From: Micrococcaceae bacterium Sec5.8
GTDB lineage: Bacteria > Actinomycetota > Actinomycetes > Actinomycetales > Micrococcaceae
Direction of reading: 5' to 3'
Assembly: GCA_039636775.1 (NCBI GenBank)
Contig: CP143429.1
Location: 2,108,001-2,172,000 of the forward strand
Length of the DNA stretch: 64,000 nt
The position numbers and the translations under genes were made by a program. The notes beneath the pieces are model-generated. The model was not told the origin of the DNA, did no database searches, and saw only the letters and a list, made by a program, of their open reading frames with translations. Of this stretch, positions 8,770 through 19,527 are shown piece after piece; positions within the stretch are counted from its first letter, which is position 1; every line of letters starts with the position of its first letter.

Positions 8770-10200
8770 TCAGGCCAGTCCTTCCTCGTTCAGCCGGGCC
8801 AGCATCAGGGCCTCGGCCACGATCGCATTTCGGAAGTCCGCCAGGTGCAGGGATTCGTTTGCGCTGTGGGCACGGGAGTCGGGATCCTCGACGCCGGTGA
8901 CCAGGATCTGCACATCCGGGTACAACTCGGTCAGATCGGCGATGAAAGGGATCGAGCCGCCGATGCCGGTCTCGACGGCCGGGACGCCCCAGGCCTCGCC
9001 GAGGGCCCACATGGCGACGCTGGCCGCCTTGGAAGAGGTGTCCGTGCGGAAAGCGTTGCCGCTCTCCCCCGGCGTGAAAACCACGTGGGCGCCAAAGGGC
9101 GCGTTGGCTTCCACATGCCGGCGCACGGCATCCATCGCCTCGGCCGGTTCCTGCCCGGGCGCGAGCCGCAGGCTGAACTTTGCCCGCGCGCGGGGCAGCA
9201 GGGTGTTGGAGGCGACGTCCACTGCGGGGGCATCGATGCCGATGATGGAGAGCGCCGGTTTGGTCCACATCCGCGATGCGATCGATCCGGTGCCGGCGAG
9301 CCGGACGCCGTCGAGCACAGACGCGTCAGCGCGGTATTCCGCTTCGGAGAGATCCACCGAGACGTCGTCGCTGCTGGCGAGGCCGGCGATGGCAACGCTG
9401 CCGTCGTCCTCGTGCAGGGTGGCGATGAGCCGGGACAGCAGAGTCGGCGCATCCAGGACCGGGCCGCCGAACATGCCGGAGTGGACAGCGTGGTCCAGGA
9501 CCCGGACTTCGATGGTGCCATCCACGAGGCCGCGGAGGCTGGTGGTGAGCGCAGGAACGCCGACCTTCCAGTTACTGGAGTCCGCCACGACAATCACGTC
9601 AGCGCGCAGCAGCTCCTGGTGCGTTTCCAGGAAGGTCCGGAACGTCGGGGACCCGGCTTCCTCTTCCCCTTCGAAGAAAAACGTCACGCCGAGGCCGAGA
9701 TCGTCGCCCAAAACGCGGGTGACGGCCGAGTAGGCGGCGATGTGCGCCAGGATGCCGGCTTTGTCATCGGCCGCGCCGCGTCCGTAGAGCCGGCCGTCCC
9801 GTTCGATGGCGGTAAAGGGGTCTGTCTCCCAGAGCGCCAGGTCTCCGGTGGGCTGCACGTCATGGTGGGCGTACAGCAAGATCGTCGGCTTGCCCGCGGC
9901 GGCCGCCCGGCGGGCGACGACGGCGGGGCCGCCCGGCGTCCCGTCCGCCTTGTCGCAGCGCAGGACCTGGACCTCGTCAAAGCCGCTGGCGCGCACCAGT
10001 TCAGCCACGGCGTCGGCGCTGGCGTTCAGCGGGGCGGGGTCGAAGCTGGGCCAGGCGATCCCCGGGATGGCGACGAGTTCGGTCAGCTGGGCGACGGTGG
10101 AGTCGAAAGAGTCAGCGACGGCCTGGCGGAGCGCCTCGGTGTCGACGTTTCCGGCATGGCGGTAGGCGGTGTGCGGGTTTCCCGCGGGTGATGAAGTCAT
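8770..10200 (-). CDS. M20-family dipeptidase
   Basis: This is a zinc metallopeptidase (476 aa) related to dipeptidases and succinyl-diaminopimelate desuccinylases. The metal and catalytic motifs are YAHHDVQP, GRGAADDKAG and EGEEEAGS, in the expected order in the N-terminal half. The dimerisation domain follows and the catalytic domain resumes near the C-terminus (SANESLH). ATG 10200 is preferred over an upstream ORF start because TAGTGT lies seven bases before it and there is no Shine-Dalgarno, the pattern of a leaderless mRNA. It is divergent from the DUF3043 gene. The natural substrate cannot be told from the sequence. Confidence 0.88.
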   Translation of the reverse strand: MTSSPAGNPHTAYRHAGNVDTEALRQAVADSFDSTVAQLTELVAIPGIAWPSFDPAPLNASADAVAELVRASGFDEVQVLRCDKADGTPGGPAVVARRAAAAGKPTILLYAHHDVQPTGDLALWETDPFTAIERDGRLYGRGAADDKAGILAHIAAYSAVTRVLGDDLGLGVTFFFEGEEEAGSPTFRTFLETHQELLRADVIVVADSSNWKVGVPALTTSLRGLVDGTIEVRVLDHAVHSGMFGGPVLDAPTLLSRLIATLHEDDGSVAIAGLASSDDVSVDLSEAEYRADASVLDGVRLAGTGSIASRMWTKPALSIIGIDAPAVDVASNTLLPRARAKFSLRLAPGQEPAEAMDAVRRHVEANAPFGAHVVFTPGESGNAFRTDTSSKAASVAMWALGEAWGVPAVETGIGGSIPFIADLTELYPDVQILVTGVEDPDSRAHSANESLHLADFRNAIVAEALMLARLNEEGLA

Positions 10201-10207
10201 GGCCAGA

Positions 10208-10213
10208 ACACTA
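10208..10213 (-). promoter_or_regulatory. -10 element of the dipeptidase gene (leaderless)
   Basis: TAGTGT on the minus strand ends seven bases before ATG 10200, so transcription would begin at or next to the start codon. No ribosome binding site is present. Confidence 0.5.
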
Positions 10214-10294
10214 CCCGTGCCGCGAATCACAGCAAACAGGGCGGCGGCCGGTCACGCCCCCGGGTCCACGGGCCGGGCTCCAGTTGCCCCGGGG

Positions 10295-10300
10295 TATTCT
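10295..10300 (+). promoter_or_regulatory. -10 element of the DUF3043 gene (leaderless)
   Basis: TATTCT is followed by six bases and then GTG 10307. There is no room for a 5' leader. The -35 region is not recognisable. Confidence 0.55.
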
Positions 10301-10306
10301 GTAGGG

Positions 10307-10906
10307 GTGTTTGGACGTAAAAAAGAAGCGCCAGCGGCGCAGGACATAGTTGACCAGCAGGCGGCCGGGGCAGCCGCCCGGGGTACCGCCCTCGGCAAGG
10401 GCGCGCCCACGCCCAAGCGCAGCGCGCAGGTGGCGGCCCGTAAGCGGCCGCTGGTGCCGGAGGACCGCAAGGCCTCCAAGGCCGCCGAGCGGGCTGCGGT
10501 CCAGGAGCAGCGACTGAAGATGCGCGAGGCCATGCAAACCGGCGATGAGAGGTTCCTGCCGGTCCGGGACCGGGGCCCGCAGAAGCGGTTCGCCCGGGAT
10601 TATGTCGACGCCCGTTTCAGCCTCGGGGAGTACCTGATGTTCGGCGCACTCATCTTCGTGGTGGTCTCCCTGCTGATCCCGGCCTCCAGCTCACAGATGA
10701 TTTACGTCCTGGGCGCGTTCTGGGTCATGTTCCTGGCGGTCTTCGTGGACGTCTTCATTCTGTCCCGGAAACTCAAGAAACGACTGACGGACAAGTTCGG
10801 CGATCCGGAGCGCGGCACCGTCTGGTACGGCTCGATGCGCTCGCTGCAGTTCCGCCGGCTGCGCCTTCCCAAACCCCTTGTCAAGCGGGGCGAATACCCC
10901 GCCTGA
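10307..10906 (+). CDS. DUF3043 membrane protein
   Basis: An actinobacterial family of unknown function (199 aa). A basic, Ala-rich cytoplasmic N-terminal half (about 100 residues) leads to RDYVDARFSLGEYLMFG, a conserved-looking stretch. Two membrane helices follow, near residues 108-126 and 131-150. A charged C-terminal tail ends the protein. GTG 10307 is chosen because it begins six bases after a TATTCT -10 element. Frames upstream of it lack a ribosome site. It is divergent from the dipeptidase and convergent with pyrD. Confidence 0.82.
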   Translation: MFGRKKEAPAAQDIVDQQAAGAAARGTALGKGAPTPKRSAQVAARKRPLVPEDRKASKAAERAAVQEQRLKMREAMQTGDERFLPVRDRGPQKRFARDYVDARFSLGEYLMFGALIFVVVSLLIPASSSQMIYVLGAFWVMFLAVFVDVFILSRKLKKRLTDKFGDPERGTVWYGSMRSLQFRRLRLPKPLVKRGEYPA

Positions 10907-10921
10907 TGCCCAGGCCAAGGA

Positions 10922-10959
10922 GCCCCCGGCAGCGGACAGACCAGTCCAGTGCCGGGGGC
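10922..10959. terminator. Bidirectional terminator between the DUF3043 gene and pyrD
   Basis: Ten-base arms (GCCCCCGGCA at 10922-10931 and its complement at 10950-10959) enclose an 18-base loop between two convergent genes. The long loop and missing T run weaken the call. Confidence 0.55.
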
Positions 10960-10984
10960 CTCGTTGTCCCCCGGCGGACGCCGC

Positions 10985-12058
10985 TCAGCGTCGGGACGGG
11001 TGCCTGGCGAGCTGGCGGTTAATGCGCGCCGCCCAGAACGGACCCTCGTAGAGGAACGCCGTGTAGCCCTGCACAAGGGTGGCGCCGGCCTCGAGCCGCT
11101 GCTGCACATCCTGTGCGGTTTCCACGCCGCCCACCGAGATGAGAGTCAACGTGTCGCCGGTTGCGGCCTTCAACCGGGCCAGCACCTCCAACGACCGCTG
11201 CTTTAACGGCGCCCCGGACAGCCCGCCCGCCCCGCAGGTCGCCACCTTGTCGGGGCCCGCGGTAAGCCCGGTTCGGGCGATGGTGGTATTGGTGGCAATA
11301 ATCCCGTCCAGGTTCAAGTCCAGGGCCAGCCGGGCGACGTCGTCGATGTCATCATCGCTCAGGTCCGGTGCGATCTTGACCAGCAACGGCACGTGGCGTC
11401 CGGCGGCCTGGTCCGCGGCCTCCCCCACTGCCGCCAGGAGCGGTCGAAGCGCCTGCACATCCTGCAGGAGCCGCAGGCCCGGTGTGTTCGGCGAACTGAC
11501 ATTTACCACAAGATAGTCCGCGGCCGGGGCCAGGCTGCGGGCGCTGATCAGGTAATCGGCCACGGCGTCCTGAAGTTCCACCACCTTGGATTTGCCGATA
11601 TTGACCCCGATCACCGGCCGGGATTCCCGATGGCGGCGCTGCAGGGCTGCCCGGGCGGATTTCAGGCGGGGTGCCACGGCAGCGGCCCCGTCATTGTTAA
11701 AGCCCATCCTGTTGATCACGGCACCGTCCTCGACCAAGCGAAACAGCCTCGGGGCGGGGTTGCCGGGCTGGGATTGCCCGGTGATGGTCCCAACCTCAAT
11801 GTGGCCAAAACCAAGCTCGGTGAGGGCCTGGATGCCGTGGCCCTCTTTGTCGAAGCCGGCCGCCAGGCCGAACGGCGAGGGGAACGTCAGGCCCAGCGCC
11901 TGCGTCCGGAGCGATGCCGCGGGAGCGGTAAACCGCTGCAGCACCCGCCCGGCACCGCAGGAGTGGACGAGCCGGATGGCCCGGAAACCGATCTTGTGGG
12001 CGCGTTCGGCGTCCATCCATGAAAAGGCCAGCCGGAAGAAGGTCGGATATACGCGCAT
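10985..12058 (-). CDS. pyrD: Quinone-dependent dihydroorotate dehydrogenase
   Basis: Class 2 enzyme (357 aa) oxidising dihydroorotate to orotate with the membrane quinone pool, the fourth step of pyrimidine synthesis. The N-terminal amphipathic segment (YPTFFRLAFSWMDAERAHKI) is the membrane-binding helix pair that marks class 2. FMN and substrate motifs include NRMGFNNDGA, the catalytic-serine loop NVSSPNTPGLR, VKIAPDLSDDD and GGVETAQD. ATG 12058 gives the normal N-terminus. There is no clear Shine-Dalgarno. It stands alone, without other pyr genes nearby. Confidence 0.95.
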   Translation of the reverse strand: MRVYPTFFRLAFSWMDAERAHKIGFRAIRLVHSCGAGRVLQRFTAPAASLRTQALGLTFPSPFGLAAGFDKEGHGIQALTELGFGHIEVGTITGQSQPGNPAPRLFRLVEDGAVINRMGFNNDGAAAVAPRLKSARAALQRRHRESRPVIGVNIGKSKVVELQDAVADYLISARSLAPAADYLVVNVSSPNTPGLRLLQDVQALRPLLAAVGEAADQAAGRHVPLLVKIAPDLSDDDIDDVARLALDLNLDGIIATNTTIARTGLTAGPDKVATCGAGGLSGAPLKQRSLEVLARLKAATGDTLTLISVGGVETAQDVQQRLEAGATLVQGYTAFLYEGPFWAARINRQLARHPSRR

Positions 12059-12113
12059 GGCTCTAGTTTTCCGGTTCCGGCGGTCCAGACCAAACCCGCG
12101 CACTCCCCGGCGC

Positions 12114-12119
12114 TAGCAT
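12114..12119 (+). promoter_or_regulatory. -10 element of the FAD oxidoreductase gene (leaderless)
   Basis: TAGCAT is followed by six bases and the start ATG at 12126. Another in-frame or near ATG lies too close for a conventional leader. Confidence 0.5.
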
Positions 12120-12125
12120 GAAGCC

Positions 12126-13823
12126 ATGAGCAGCGACTATGAAGCCCCGCGTACCGCGCCTGCCCCGGCGGCCGGATCCCGAATCGAGGCTGACGTGCTC
12201 GTTGTTGGGGCTGGCCTGGCCGGCTTGGTCGCCGCGGCACAGGCTTACGCGGCAGGGCGCCGGGTTGCTGTGCTGGACCAGGAGCCCGAGGCGTCCGCCG
12301 GCGGGCAGGCGCATTGGTCTTTCGGCGGGCTGTTCCTCGTCAACTCCCCCGAGCAACGCCGGCTGGGTGTCAAAGACAGTGCGGAGCTTGCCCTCGCCGA
12401 CTGGATGTCCTCCGCCGCGTTCGACCGCCCCGAGGACGCGCTTGCCCGGGACTGGGCGGCCGCCTACGTGGACTTCGCAGCGGGGGAAAACCGCGCCTGG
12501 CTGGCCGCCCTGGGCGTAGGGTTCTTTCCTCTGGTGCAGTGGGCCGAACGCGGCGGCTGCGCCCCTGACGGCCACGGCAACACGGTGCCGCGGTTCCACG
12601 TGGCGTGGGGCACCGGCCCTGCGCTGGTGGCGCCTTTCCTGGCAAAGCTGCGTGCAGGTGAGGCCACGGGCAGGGTCACGTTCCACTTCCGCCACCGGGC
12701 GGCCGGCCTTGTGACCACGGCGGGACGCATCACAGGGGTGCAGGGGGAAATCCTGAAGCCCAGCGGCGCCCTCCGTGGCGAAGCCTCCCCGCGTACCGCC
12801 GTCGGCCGCTTTGAAGCCTCAGCCGCGGCCGTTGTGGTGACCACCGGCGGGATCGGCGGCAACCATGACGCCGTCCGGCGGCAGTGGCCCGGCGGCCCGG
12901 CGCCCCGGACAATGCTCACCGGAGTGCCGGCATCGGTCGACGGCGAATTCCTCGCCGCCGCAGCCCGCTCCGGCGGGAACCTCATCAATGGGGACCGGAT
13001 GTGGCATTACCCGGAAGGCATCCACAACCATTCCCCCGTGTGGCCAAGGCACGGCATCAGGATCCTGCCCGGCCCCTCCGCCCTGTGGCTGGACGCCACC
13101 GGAACCCCGCTTCCCGCTCCCCTGTTCCCGGGCTTCGACTCGCTGGGGTCGCTGCGCCACATCCTCGGCACCGGGCACGACCACTCCTGGTTCGTGCTGA
13201 ACAGGACCATCGCCTTAAAGGAGTTTGCCCTGTCCGGCTCGGAACAGAATCCCGATCTCACCGGCAAGGACCTCCGCCTCCTGGCATCGCGGCTGAAACC
13301 GGGCAACGACAGTCCCCTGCAGCGCTTCCTTGATCGCGGAATCGATTTCCTGCAGGCCGGCACGCCCGCAGGGCTCGCGGCCGCCATGAACTCCCTCACC
13401 GGCCGGCCGCTCATCGACGCCGCCGCGTTGGACCGGCTGATGCGGTCCCGGGACCGGCAGGTGGACAGCGGCCTGGGCAAGGACCCGCAACTCGCCGCCA
13501 TCCGCGCGGCCCGCCGCTTCACCACCGATAAGATCATGCGCGTGGCCCGGCCGCACCGGATGCTGGACCCCCGGCACGGACCGCTCCTGGCCGTGCGCCT
13601 CTCGGTGCTCACCCGCAAAAGCCTGGGCGGACTCCAGACCGACCTCCAGTCCCGGGTCCTGGACGGTTCAGGGCAGCCAGTGCCCGGCCTTTTCGCCGCC
13701 GGCGAAGCTGCCGGTTTCGGCGGCGGCGGCATCCACGGATACCGTGCCCTCGAAGGAACCTTCCTCGGCGGCTGCCTGTTCTCGGGCCGTTCAGCCGGCC
13801 GCGCAGCGGCGTCGGCAATCTAG
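12126..13823 (+). CDS. FAD-binding dehydrogenase, KstD-like fold
   Basis: A flavoprotein (565 aa) of the FAD_binding_2 group that includes fumarate reductase and ketosteroid dehydrogenases. The N-terminal dinucleotide motif is VLVVGAGLAGLVAAA (about residues 24-38). The C-terminal FAD motif is GLFAAGEAAGFGGGGIHGYRA. I recognise it as the uncharacterised oxidoreductase type often called predicted FAD-binding dehydrogenase, not as a proven steroid enzyme. It is followed without a gap by two related alpha/beta hydrolases, so the three genes form one unit. The substrate is unknown. Confidence 0.82.
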   Translation: MSSDYEAPRTAPAPAAGSRIEADVLVVGAGLAGLVAAAQAYAAGRRVAVLDQEPEASAGGQAHWSFGGLFLVNSPEQRRLGVKDSAELALADWMSSAAFDRPEDALARDWAAAYVDFAAGENRAWLAALGVGFFPLVQWAERGGCAPDGHGNTVPRFHVAWGTGPALVAPFLAKLRAGEATGRVTFHFRHRAAGLVTTAGRITGVQGEILKPSGALRGEASPRTAVGRFEASAAAVVVTTGGIGGNHDAVRRQWPGGPAPRTMLTGVPASVDGEFLAAAARSGGNLINGDRMWHYPEGIHNHSPVWPRHGIRILPGPSALWLDATGTPLPAPLFPGFDSLGSLRHILGTGHDHSWFVLNRTIALKEFALSGSEQNPDLTGKDLRLLASRLKPGNDSPLQRFLDRGIDFLQAGTPAGLAAAMNSLTGRPLIDAAALDRLMRSRDRQVDSGLGKDPQLAAIRAARRFTTDKIMRVARPHRMLDPRHGPLLAVRLSVLTRKSLGGLQTDLQSRVLDGSGQPVPGLFAAGEAAGFGGGGIHGYRALEGTFLGGCLFSGRSAGRAAASAI

Positions 13824-14843
13824 GTGCCTGCCATGGAATGGCTGCCCGATATCCTCGGCGACAACTTCGAAGCCTGCGCCTTCCCGGCGGCCGGTCCGGA
13901 CGGCGTCGAGCGCACCGCAACGCTGGTGCGGCATGTTCCCGGCGCCGGGACGGACGCCGGCGCACCGGGCAGAACCGGTGGGAACCCGCCCCGGGCGGTG
14001 CTTTTCCTGCACGGTTGGAGTGATTACTTCTTCAACGAGGAACTTGCCACGTTCTGGGCCGGCCAGGGTTTCGCGTTCTTTGCCTTGGACATGCACAACC
14101 ACGGCCGGAGCCTGCAGGCCGGAAAGTACGGCGGCTACGTCGCAGACCTGGACGACTACGACGCCGAGATCACTGCGGCGATTGGCATCATCAAGTCCCT
14201 GCAGCCGGAAGGACAACCCGCGCCGTCGGTGGCGCTAATGGGGCATTCCACCGGCGGACTAATTGCGGCGCTGTGGGCGAGCCGGCACCCGGGGGTGGTT
14301 GCGCAGCTAATCCTGGACAGCCCCTGGCTGGAGATGCATGGCAGCCCCGCCCTCCGCCGGGCCGCCCGCACCATGGTGGAGCCGCTCGCGCGGTTCCGGC
14401 CCGAAGCCGTCATCCGCCTTCCGGAGCGCTCCTTCTACTGGCGCAGCGTCAGCAGCGCGGCCGAAGGGGAATGGACGCTGGATGAGAACTACCGTCCACC
14501 CCGGGCGTTTCCGGTCCGCGCCGGCTGGCTGAGCGCCGTCCTGGCCGGACAGTCGCGGGTGGCCCGGGGGCTGCACATCGATGTCCCCATCCTCGTGCTG
14601 ATCTCCGGGGCCAGTGCCAACGGAATGTTCTGGAAGGAATCCATGCGGCGCACCGATGCTGTCCTTGACGTCAATACCATAGCCCTGCGGGCCCTCAGCC
14701 TGGGCCGTACCGTGACGCTGGAACGGATCGACGGCGCCCTGCACGATGTCTTCCTCTCCGCCCCGCGCGTCCGCGCGGACGCATACAACCGGCTGGCCCG
14801 CTGGCTTCGCGCCTACGTACTGGCCGACGGAAACTCCGCGTGA
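13824..14843 (+). CDS. Alpha/beta hydrolase, first of a tandem pair
   Basis: A serine hydrolase (339 aa) of the monoacylglycerol lipase/S33-like type. An oxyanion-region motif FLHGWSDYF occurs near residue 56. The nucleophile elbow is GHSTGG (about residue 139). The likely catalytic histidine is in GALHDVFLS near residue 309. No signal peptide is seen, so it should be cytoplasmic. GTG 13824 directly follows the FAD gene stop; ATG 13833 is the other option. It is clearly paralogous to the next gene, which it overlaps by four bases. Confidence 0.82.
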   Translation: MPAMEWLPDILGDNFEACAFPAAGPDGVERTATLVRHVPGAGTDAGAPGRTGGNPPRAVLFLHGWSDYFFNEELATFWAGQGFAFFALDMHNHGRSLQAGKYGGYVADLDDYDAEITAAIGIIKSLQPEGQPAPSVALMGHSTGGLIAALWASRHPGVVAQLILDSPWLEMHGSPALRRAARTMVEPLARFRPEAVIRLPERSFYWRSVSSAAEGEWTLDENYRPPRAFPVRAGWLSAVLAGQSRVARGLHIDVPILVLISGASANGMFWKESMRRTDAVLDVNTIALRALSLGRTVTLERIDGALHDVFLSAPRVRADAYNRLARWLRAYVLADGNSA

Positions 14844-15841
14844 TGGTGCCCGCAGTGCTGCCCCGGTGGCGGGAGGACGTGCTGGGAGGCGGCTTCGAGG
14901 CCCTGGAGCTGCCTCTGGTTCGGGACGATGAGGGCCCGGTCGTCGCCACCCTGGTCCGACACCGCGCCCCGGCCGGCAGCGCAACCCAAGCACCGGCGAA
15001 GGTGGTCCTCTACCTGCACGGCTGGGCGGACTACTTCCTGCAGGCCGAACTCGCTGATCACCTGGTTGCCAGCGGATTCCACTTCTACGCTTTGGACCTG
15101 CGGAAGTTCGGCCGCAGCCTGCGGGACTGGCAGACCCCCGGGTACGCCACCGACCTGGCCGTCTATGACGAGGACATCGCGGCGGCGCTGGCAGCGATCG
15201 GCTCCGACGTCGCCCGCCGCACCGGCCACTGTGTGGCACCGACGGTGCACATGCTCGCGCATTCCCTCGGCGGCCTTGTCGCAGCACTGTGGGCGGACCG
15301 GAACCCGGGGAAGCTGGGCACGCTGGTCCTCAACGCGCCCTGGCTGGAACTGCAGGGCAGCAGCCTCATCCGTACCATCGCCGTGCACTTGGTGGAGCCT
15401 TTGGCGCGGGCAGACCCGCGCCGGGCGCTCCTGCTGCCCAGCATGGCCGGCTACTGGGACAGCGTGAGCAGTACCGCCCACGGTGAATGGTGCCTGGATC
15501 CCGCGTGGCGTCCGAAGGAATCGTTTCCCGTCCGCCCCGGGTGGATGAAGGCAGTCCTGGCCGGCCACGCGGCGGTGGCGCAGCGGCTGGGCATCAGCTC
15601 GCCGGTGCTGGTGATGCTGTCCGGTGGCACCCGGATCCAGGCGGAGTGGTCAGCGGAGCTTATGGACCTCGACGCCGTGATCGATGTCGAGGAAACGGCG
15701 CGCAGTGCGCTCAAGCTGGGCCGCCGGGCGGCGGTCTTCCGGTACCCGGGGGCAATGCACGACCTCTTCCTGTCCCGCCGCACGGTGCGGCAGGAAGCCT
15801 ACGACGACCTCGTCCTCTGGCTCAGCCTGTACCCCGGCTGA
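14840..15841 (+). CDS. Alpha/beta hydrolase, second of a tandem pair
   Basis: This protein (333 aa) aligns with its upstream neighbour along the whole length: YLHGWADYF, ALDLRKFGRSL, SPVLVMLSGG and GAMHDLFLS match corresponding stretches. The nucleophile elbow reads AHSLGG, so the first glycine of the usual GxSxG is replaced by alanine. The catalytic serine and histidine remain, so activity is likely. The starts GTG 14840 and ATG 14843 overlap the previous stop. The pair looks like an old tandem duplication coupled to the FAD gene. Confidence 0.82.
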   Translation: MMVPAVLPRWREDVLGGGFEALELPLVRDDEGPVVATLVRHRAPAGSATQAPAKVVLYLHGWADYFLQAELADHLVASGFHFYALDLRKFGRSLRDWQTPGYATDLAVYDEDIAAALAAIGSDVARRTGHCVAPTVHMLAHSLGGLVAALWADRNPGKLGTLVLNAPWLELQGSSLIRTIAVHLVEPLARADPRRALLLPSMAGYWDSVSSTAHGEWCLDPAWRPKESFPVRPGWMKAVLAGHAAVAQRLGISSPVLVMLSGGTRIQAEWSAELMDLDAVIDVEETARSALKLGRRAAVFRYPGAMHDLFLSRRTVRQEAYDDLVLWLSLYPG

Positions 15842-15851
15842 ACCGCCGGGG

Positions 15852-16679
15852 TCAGGCCGGGGCGGCGGGCGCAGCGTCGACGGCGCCGCCATAGCGGCGG
15901 TCCCGCTCGGCATAAATCCCGACGGCGTCCCACAGCGTCCGCCGGTCCACGTCGGGCCACAGCGTGTCCATGAAGACAAACTCCGCATACGCCGACTGCC
16001 AAAGCATGAAGTTGGAGAGCCGCTGCTCGCCGGAGCTGCGCAGGAACAGGTCAACGTCCGGCAGGTCCGGCTCGTCGAGGTACTTCTGAATCGTCTTCTC
16101 GGTGATGGCGCCCGGCCTTAGCCGTCCGGCCGCCACCTCCTCCGCTATGGCAGACACCGCATCGGCGATCTCTGCCCGCCCCCCGTAATTAACACACATG
16201 TTCAAAGTGCAGGTGCTGTTGCCGCGGGTGAAGTCCTCGGCCTCCTCCAGCTCGCGGATCACCGACCCCCAGAGCCGGGGGCGCCGCCCCGACCAGCGGA
16301 TCCGGACACCCCACTCATCGAGCTGGTTGCGCTGGCGACGTAGCACGTCCTTGTTAAAACCCATCAGGAAGCGCACTTCCTCGGGCGAGCGGCGCCAGTT
16401 CTCGGTGGAGAAGGCGTAGACGCTCACGTACTCGATGCCGAGCTCGATCGCTCCGGCCACCACGTCCAGCAGGGCCGGCTCCCCCGCCTTGTGGCCCTCG
16501 ATCCGGGGCAGGCCGCGCTGGTTCGCCCACCGGCCGTTGCCGTCCATCACAATGGCGACGTGCCGTGGAATGAACTCCGCAGGGATGGCCGGGGCCATGG
16601 CACCGGACGGGTGCGGGTACGGACTCACCACGGGGGCGCTGCGCTGCCGGACCGGATTGTTCTTTTTACCCAACGCCAC
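15852..16679 (-). CDS. uppS: Isoprenyl (undecaprenyl) diphosphate synthase
   Basis: A cis-prenyltransferase (275 aa) that elongates farnesyl diphosphate with isopentenyl diphosphate to make the lipid carrier for peptidoglycan. The motifs are in order: MDGNGRWA with the catalytic aspartate (about residue 46), [15 protein letters not shown] and [23 protein letters not shown] 16679, two bases after the recO stop, gives a normal length. The first 37 residues form a variable, Pro-rich N-terminus. Transcription with recO is likely. Confidence 0.94.
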   Translation of the reverse strand: MALGKKNNPVRQRSAPVVSPYPHPSGAMAPAIPAEFIPRHVAIVMDGNGRWANQRGLPRIEGHKAGEPALLDVVAGAIELGIEYVSVYAFSTENWRRSPEEVRFLMGFNKDVLRRQRNQLDEWGVRIRWSGRRPRLWGSVIRELEEAEDFTRGNSTCTLNMCVNYGGRAEIADAVSAIAEEVAAGRLRPGAITEKTIQKYLDEPDLPDVDLFLRSSGEQRLSNFMLWQSAYAEFVFMDTLWPDVDRRTLWDAVGIYAERDRRYGGAVDAAPAAPA

Positions 16680-16681
16680 AG

Positions 16682-17437
16682 TTATGTTCGCTCCACATGC
16701 TTGAGGGATTTCAGGACCCGTTCCAGATGCCACTGCAGGTAGCTGGCCACCAGGCCGGCAGCTTCGCGGCGGTGCACGGGGACGGACGCGTCCGCGGTGA
16801 CCCAGTCCCCGGTCAGCAACGCGCCGAGCAGCAGGACCGTCTCGGCAGCGGGTGCCGGCGATCCCGGCGGGCGGCAGTCGGCACAGACCATGCCGCCGAG
16901 CGGGGCGGAGAACGCATTGTGCGGCCCGCGGGCACCGCAGCGGGCACAGTCGGTAAAACTCGGCGCCCAGCCGCCGGTCGAAAGGGCGCGCAGCAGGTAG
17001 GAATCGAGGATCAGTTCGGGAGTGTGGTCGCCGCGGCTTAGCGACGCCAGGGCACCGACGAGGAGGGTGTACTGGGCGGTGCCCGATTCGCCGTCGACGT
17101 CGGTGAGCTTCTCCGCCGTCTCGGTCATCGCGGCAGCGACGGTGTAGCGGCCGTAGTCGGCGGCAATGTTGCCGCCATAGGCGCCTTTGGCAACCGCCTG
17201 GGTGACGATGTCCAGGGACCGGCCGGAGATGAGCTGCAGGTCCGCGACCATAAAGGGCTCCAGCCGCGCGCCGAAGCGGCTGCTCGTTCGGCGGACACCC
17301 TTGGCCACCGCGCGGACCTGGCCATGATGCTTGGTCAGGATGGTGATGATGCGGTCCGCCTCGCCCAGCTTGTGGGTACGCAACACGACGCCGTCATCAC
17401 GGTAGGCGCGGGAGGCAAAAGAGGAAGGTTGGGCCAC
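16682..17437 (-). CDS. recO: DNA repair protein RecO
   Basis: RecO (251 aa) anneals single strands and helps RecR load RecA in the RecFOR pathway. The N-terminal OB fold contains [20 protein letters not shown] zinc-finger-like CARCG...CADC pair lies near residues 155-180 in the C-terminal domain. GTG 17437 was chosen because the protein then begins at the usual AQPSSF position; ATG 17452 is an alternative. The next gene, uppS, starts two bases after its stop, a pairing common in actinobacteria. Confidence 0.92.
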   Translation of the reverse strand: MAQPSSFASRAYRDDGVVLRTHKLGEADRIITILTKHHGQVRAVAKGVRRTSSRFGARLEPFMVADLQLISGRSLDIVTQAVAKGAYGGNIAADYGRYTVAAAMTETAEKLTDVDGESGTAQYTLLVGALASLSRGDHTPELILDSYLLRALSTGGWAPSFTDCARCGARGPHNAFSAPLGGMVCADCRPPGSPAPAAETVLLLGALLTGDWVTADASVPVHRREAAGLVASYLQWHLERVLKSLKHVERT

Positions 17438-17490
17438 GGTTAATCTTCGCATTATCTGGGCGGGAAACACTGCCATTGGGGTGAAAGCCA

Positions 17491-17525
17491 GCACGGCGCC
17501 GCCGGAGAACCCGGCGGCGCCGTGC
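17491..17525 (-). terminator. Terminator after leuA
   Basis: A perfect 15-bp stem (17491-17505 and 17511-17525) with a five-base loop lies 11 bases past the leuA stop. It separates leuA from recO-uppS. T run is weak. Confidence 0.8.
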
Positions 17526-17536
17526 CGGTTTACCGG

Positions 17537-19413
<1,877 letters not shown>

Positions 19414-19419
19414 CTTTTC

Positions 19420-19425
19420 ACAGTA
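19420..19425 (-). promoter_or_regulatory. -10 element of the leuA leader
   Basis: TACTGT on the minus strand, six bases before the leader GTG at 19413. It supports transcription starting at the leader peptide. Confidence 0.5.
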
Positions 19426-19527
19426 ACACGGGTGCGTAAGATGAAGGGGCGTTACCTCTGCAACGTCCACCATGCAGACTCGGAACCCCCACAGGGCGGT
19501 GCCGGACTGCCTCTCAAAGGAGCATTC

